DNA from: Bugula neritina
Taxonomy: Eukaryota > Bryozoa > Gymnolaemata > Cheilostomatida > Bugulidae
Reading direction: 5' to 3'
Length of the DNA: 64,000 nucleotides
Assembly (NCBI GenBank): GCA_964035545.1
Contig: OZ037767.1
Coordinates: forward strand, 28,687,628 to 28,751,627
Below the pieces are notes generated by a model. It saw only the letters and a list, made by a program, of their open reading frames with translations, was not told where the DNA came from and did not search any database. A program made the position numbers and the translations under genes. Each line of letters opens with the position of its first letter. The first letter of the stretch is position 1. Positions 46,001 through 64,000 of this stretch are shown here, one piece after another.

Positions 46001-48787
46001 TTAGTTAGCCCACACAGCAGTTGGACATCACTCTATCTATGAGTTATGCTGATGCACTTTGTATTATAGTGTTTTATTCACTTAGATTGGTGAACCAGGG
46101 GTCGATAAACCAATCATATGGATTGACTCTGGAATACATGGCAGAGAGTGGATTTCTATCACCACTGGAGTGAACATAATAGACAAGGTATGGTCTGGGT
46201 TCATATCTGACAATAGCTATGTGTATAAGTATCTGTTGCTGTTGCTAGTTAAAGATATGCTTCTGATTGGCTAATGCCTGTTGACCTAATTGCAAACTTA
46301 TCTCTATATCAGAGTCGTTTGTGATCAACATATATGTATACATGCAAACAGCAAAAGGTTAGTAAGTCTTTTGTTCCAGATGCTTTGGACTGTTTAAAAT
46401 TTATAGTTTAAATTAACTAGTTAAAAGTGAAAAGCTGCTTTAGTAAGTACTAGCAGCTATAAGTAAGAATGGTATTGTGTATTCGCATGCAAGCATCTCA
46501 TGCAATATACATCGGTCTGCTGTTGTAGCTGCTCAATGGCTATAAAACTAAAGATCCACAGGTGTTGAAGCTGCTGAAAAAATTTGACTGGTACATTCTC
46601 CCTGTAGCTAATCCTGATGGCTATATTTTTACACACTATAGTGGGGTAAGTTTAAGGAGATGTCTTCATAACATAATTATGCATGTATAATAAATTCTTA
46701 ATATAAAAATGAGTTACTAATATATTGTTGAAATTTTTATAGTTGCATAATAAAACCTTGTTATAGGTTGTAGATTTATAATTTGATGATTAAATTTTAT
46801 TGTAATAATTATTTGTTACAAGTTATGGTCTTATAAAATATCTATGTTGAAATATTTTATTACATTTAATTTATTTCATTATATAAAGTAAACTTTATTT
46901 AGATAAAATAAGTAGTAAACAGCAAAATGTTTCTCGATTATTTATTTTTAATAAAGTTATTATATTTTATTATTCTTCTCAGGGAAGATTGTGGAGAAAA
47001 ACGAGGACCAACTATGGAAACGGCATGTATGGAGCTGATCCTAATAGAAACTGGGACTACAAGTGGTGCGGTAAGAGATTAAGGCTGTATAGTTGACACA
47101 AACTGTAAATCATTATACACAACTGTTGAGAATATGGGCTACGGATTACAAAGAAGTGCTGGGGAATGCATGTATGTAGATATAATATGTTAGACAGATT
47201 GTAAGTATGCATAGGACTGGGAGTAGAGCAAGTATACACAATGTTAGACAGAGCAAGTATAGGGAACTGCTGTAAAACTCATTCAAATAATATTATGCAG
47301 ATAAGTTACATTACTTGTAAACATCTCATGTGGGTAACTTGTGTGTAAAATGTGCAGAGAAACTAACAAATAACTAATAATTATTTTTATCTAATATTGG
47401 AACATAAAGTAAGGCCGACAAAAAGTCTGCAGCGATCATATTGTTAAAGTGAGGTCATAAGAGAAATGCTGAAATGGTTATAAAATATGTTGAATAATTG
47501 ATACAGAAAAGGAAGTTTCCAGCATTTGACTATTTGAGATAAATCGTTTTTTATAACGGCACCGTACATTGATAGTAAGTAGTGTGAGCTAGCTTATACA
47601 TTTGACTAAGTATATTAAACACATATTGGCAGCAACAAAATGAAATAAATATATATTATATTGGCAGCAGTGTTGTTACAGAAACTGGCAGCTCAAGATT
47701 ACCGAATATGTCTAGCTATTGTGGACTAAAACCCTGGTCAGAAAAGTGTGTGGAGAACATGAAGAATACTCTACTCTCTATCAAGTCTAGACTGAGAGTT
47801 TACCTAACTATACACAGCTACGGGCAGTTCTTGTTCGTCCCCTATGCCTGGTCTGCAAATAGTTACCCACAAGACTACCGCCAGCTGGTATGAAGCAAAT
47901 CCTAACAAACAGCTTGCTATAAAAATAAACTGAAAAGAAATCCTCATCTCTACCAATAATGTGATTTGCTTATATAAAATGCAGTCTTCTTCTTGTATAG
48001 TTGAGTGCTGGACAAGCTGCGGCAGCTGCTATGAGGAAATCTTCTGGAGCTATTTACCAAGTTGGCAGAGTTCCAGATTTTATATGTAAGTATTATAAAC
48101 TATAGTGATGTACGTAGTAATAATCTTATAACTATACTCGTACATACGCACACATACACATTTCATCCAGCTATACACAACTCTACTCTTGTTACAGTTT
48201 CGAAATATTTGCTTCTAAATTGAAACTGTTAAGAGTAGAGATTCTAAATGTAAATTAATGTTTATTGAAATAACAATGTTCATATATGATTTTGTTTTAT
48301 TTTTGCTAGCATTGCCCAATACAGTGTTGACAATGACACACATGTTGTTGGATGTGCGTTGCTTATAACTTATTTGGCAGTAAACATTTACACCTAAATC
48401 AATTGATACATTCAGTACCTACTAAATTAAATTTTAAATGCATGGTTCAGCTTTTTAAATGCTAAAAATTATGTGAGAATGTGTATTAAATCAAATGGAA
48501 TTCATTGTAACCCAACAAATTGTTATGCAAGGCGAAACAACTTTAACATCTCAGATATTATCATGACTCATGTTTTAGATGAAGCATCTGGATCTTCAAT
48601 GGACTGGGTGAAGGCAACACTTGGAACAAAGTACGTGTTTGGCCTGGAGCTAAGGCCAGCCACTGCTGAAAACAACTTGGGATTCATTGTGTCTCATAAT
48701 CAAATAAAGCCTGTGGCCCAAGAAGTGTGGGAAGGACTGAAAGTGATGGCAGAGAATGCTAAAACAAATAATGTCATTTTTGGATAA
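43099..48787 (+). CDS. M14A metallocarboxypeptidase proenzyme (A-type)
   Basis: Secreted zinc carboxypeptidase that removes C-terminal residues; digestive use is likely but inferred. Eleven exons: 43099-43175, 44635-44710, 45104-45237, 45322-45430, 45659-45760, 46086-46187, 46529-46645, 46983-47070, 47682-47887, 48001-48085 and 48579-48787; total 434 residues. The signal peptide ends near STAVA. The activation peptide has VIRVQATNRDQVEWL and DFWTHPS. Activation is likely at the dibasic GRDKR. Zinc ligands are His184 and Glu187 (GIHGREW) and His313 (IHSYGQ). Substrate-binding NRNW is present, Tyr366 (YEASG), and catalytic Glu389 (FGLELRP). Met373 is at the position equivalent to residue 255 of bovine enzyme, where a hydrophobic residue means A-type and Asp means B-type specificity. 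No catalytic residue is missing. Confidence 0.95.
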
Positions 48788-49232
48788 TTTATTGTTCTAA
48801 AGAAAAAATATCACAATATAGCTGAGAGACTGGTGCAAAAAATGTAGAACTATTTCAGTTGGCTGACACGTGCCACAATGTGCACGCTGAAACTAATACA
48901 GTCACAATATTCAAACTATGTAGTTAGCCAGTTTAGCACTGTCATAGAACATTCCGATAGATTACTAGTTAGTATGAGTTCAATAATATCCGTTATTCAG
49001 CTCACAAACAACATTTTGATTCTTGTGACAAATATACAATTAACACTACAATAAAAACTAATTATTCTTGCTTAGAAAAATATAAAAAGAAGGTGGAATT
49101 TTTAGTATTTAGAGGTCAAAAGATTGTAAATAAATTGTCTAATGCTTAAAAATCCTTTATGAGCACACAGAGAGACACAATAAATATATATTTTCAACTA
49201 CTCCAGGCTCTGGCTGGTTGTGTATAACTAAA
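48788..49232. other. Convergent 3' ends of carboxypeptidase and ATE1
   Basis: About 445 bp shared by the 3' UTRs of two genes pointing at each other. AATAAA-like motifs occur on the plus strand (near 49051 and 49180). No coding signal. Confidence 0.5.
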
Positions 49233-53844
<4,612 letters not shown>

Positions 53845-55177
53845 CTGGAAAAAATTCAATAATACTATAATCATGTGCCATTTCGCTAGGGAAAGCTGAA
53901 AATCTCACTTCAAAAATCCACTTTCAGCGTAATACTAATTTTTGAACAGGAAACCCTTTTCTCATTCTGATTTAAAATTTTGAAGTTTCTAATTGCAACT
54001 GCAAGTTTACCCAAAATACTTGCTGCGTTGTCTTTAGAAATCACGGGCGGAAAGCTTCTGTTTTATTTTATCGTTAAATGTTGACTATGTTTAAAGGCTT
54101 AATATGTAGCGAGCCAAGCTCTAATAATGTTCAAATTTAGCGCAGATTTCTAGCGAACAGGCAAAACATTTCAGTTACCGTATAACCAAGAAAAAAAAAA
54201 CGTGTTGTATACCTACCAAAGCAAACACAGAATTGTGATAATGATAATCTCAAGCATGTTGTCCTAGCTTTCCGTTAATCACCAAGACAAACTGTATAGT
54301 GTATAATAATTATAATAAATGTTTCAAGCGTTCTATATCAATTATTACCATTATACTTTAGAGTTTAGAGGAATACTAATAAAAAGGTAAAGTACTGTCG
54401 AACTAAAAATCATCGGCTAGTCAACTCTGCTGCCAGTGCCAACAGCAACTACCAAGTCAATCATAGTGTAAATCACTTAATCATAATGATAATCAATAAA
54501 ATTTAAAATAAACTTAATAATATAAATTATCTTATAACTGACTATTTATAAGACATCATGATTATCATTATCTGATTAGTGACTAATCACTAATCAGTAT
54601 GAGTATGAGTGTCACCATCGTGATAATGAGTAAATGTAATCATAATGATAATGTAATGATAAGGTGACTGTGAGTTCAATGTCATGCTTATCAGCTCATG
54701 CTCACTTGCAGTTGCTGTGGTTCACACAAAAGTTATAATCATAATCAGATTATAATAATCATGATGTCTAATGAATAGTAAGTTATAAGATTATATATAT
54801 TATTAATAATAATGAGTTTATTTTAAATCAAAACGAATTAAATATAATGATAATGATATTATTTTAATTTAATCATTATATTTATACTAATAATGCATGT
54901 TTAATATACATTTTATAATTTAATATTTTTATTTTTGACTTTTGAAATGAAAAAATTAAGAATCCATGACACACTTTATAATTTAATTTTATGTACTTGT
55001 AACATTACAATATTCATATATTATATCTTAGCTATCATAATCATCTGATTCAAGTTCTGCATTGCAGTAAAATTACTGCATGTTGATAAACTTAATTTAT
55101 TTTTTAAAAAGACATTTCAATTTTCATTCGTGATCATATTTAATTTTATATATATGTGATTACCTATATACTGTTGT
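53845..55177. promoter_or_regulatory. Head-to-head region between ATE1 and AFG2A
   Basis: Must contain the first ATE1 exon (minus) and the AFG2A start (plus). I could not place either transcription start. 54460-54670 is another degenerate hexamer island with TGATTA/ATCATT/AGTATG variants and near-palindromes (TGATTAGTGACTAATCACTA near 54576). Confidence 0.45.
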
Positions 55178-63540
<8,363 letters not shown>

Positions 63541-64000
63541 GTAAGCCTTCCTTTACTCTGACATCATGACTAAGGCATTTTCAGTATTGAGTTATAAACA
63601 GAGTATGTTGAATATTGGGAAAACAAGGGAAAACAACGTAGCTAGGTAGTCCGTGATTAACTTTAATATAATTTAAGTTCTACTTAGCTCCATAGTTAGA
63701 GTTCCACTTAGCTCCATAGTTAGAGTTCCACTTAGTTCTATAGCTTGAGTTCCACTTAGTTGAGGTCTGGCGTTAGCCTGAATGCAATAATCCTATTGGT
63801 CGGCAAGTGTTTTTATTTTCACTGTCAATCCTTGACTTATTCATTGACAATAGAAAAGATATTTACATCTTTCCTTTATTTATCTTCAAATTCTTTTATT
63901 CAAGTCTTTTCACGCTCATAATTACAATATTAAGTTCCTTTATGAAGTTCATCCTTAGATAGCTTAGCACATCTTGTCAATTGTAAAATAAAGTTCCATA
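63541..64000. other. AFG2A intron, right edge of window
   Basis: Follows donor GAG|GTAAGC. It contains three imperfect copies of a 24-bp unit (GAGTTCCACTTAGCTCCATAGTTA, about 63677-63760). No exon seen. Confidence 0.6.

Noticed and set aside
54200-54260. Minus-strand ATG near a GGTAG|GTATAC donor as the ATE1 first exon
   Set aside because: The frame meets a stop right at the donor, and the phase does not fit exon 53788-53844.

Overview
This is nuclear DNA from an animal, almost certainly an invertebrate. It is AT-rich, its genes are split by many GT-AG introns, and it carries an intact Gypsy-type LTR retrotransposon, many minisatellites and clear orthologues of animal housekeeping genes. The neuropeptide-like precursor and the class A receptor suggest a bilaterian. 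I cannot name the species or phylum. Exon boundaries below were assigned by hand from splice sites, reading-frame phase and remembered protein families; no alignment or transcript was available.

Layout. 1-6672 (-): part of an atypical protein kinase C gene (PB1, pseudosubstrate and C1 exons; the kinase domain lies off the left edge), with a candidate CACTA-like MITE at 129-885. 7219-14512 (-): a full-length, apparently very young LTR retrotransposon with identical-looking 993-bp LTRs, a 4-bp target duplication, a tRNA-Leu-type primer site, gag, and pol in the -1 frame behind a slippery heptamer and hairpin. 16081-19726 (+): actin capping protein beta. 23463-24731 (+): a small secreted, neuropeptide-like precursor. 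28309-39454 (-): DNAJC11 in 13 coding exons, with a class A GPCR (33674-35746, +) nested in one intron. 40925-42060 (+): a small secreted Cys-rich protein. 43099-48787 (+): an M14A carboxypeptidase proenzyme. 49233-53844 (-): ATE1 arginyltransferase. 55178-63540 (+): AFG2A/SPATA5-type double AAA+ ATPase, running off the right edge.

The genes do not form an operon or an evident pathway. Two pairs lie head to head: aPKC/CAPZB (both linked to cell cortex and polarity) and ATE1/AFG2A (protein arginylation and ribosome maturation), so each pair may share a promoter region.

The most unusual pattern is that minisatellites repeatedly sit directly on splice junctions. Two ATE1 introns begin with arrays whose unit contains the 5' splice site. 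AFG2A has a 45-bp acceptor-plus-Walker-B segment in three in-frame copies, and other AFG2A introns end in arrays that run up to or into the 3' splice site. These look like local tandem duplications of exon-intron junctions that could give competing splice sites.
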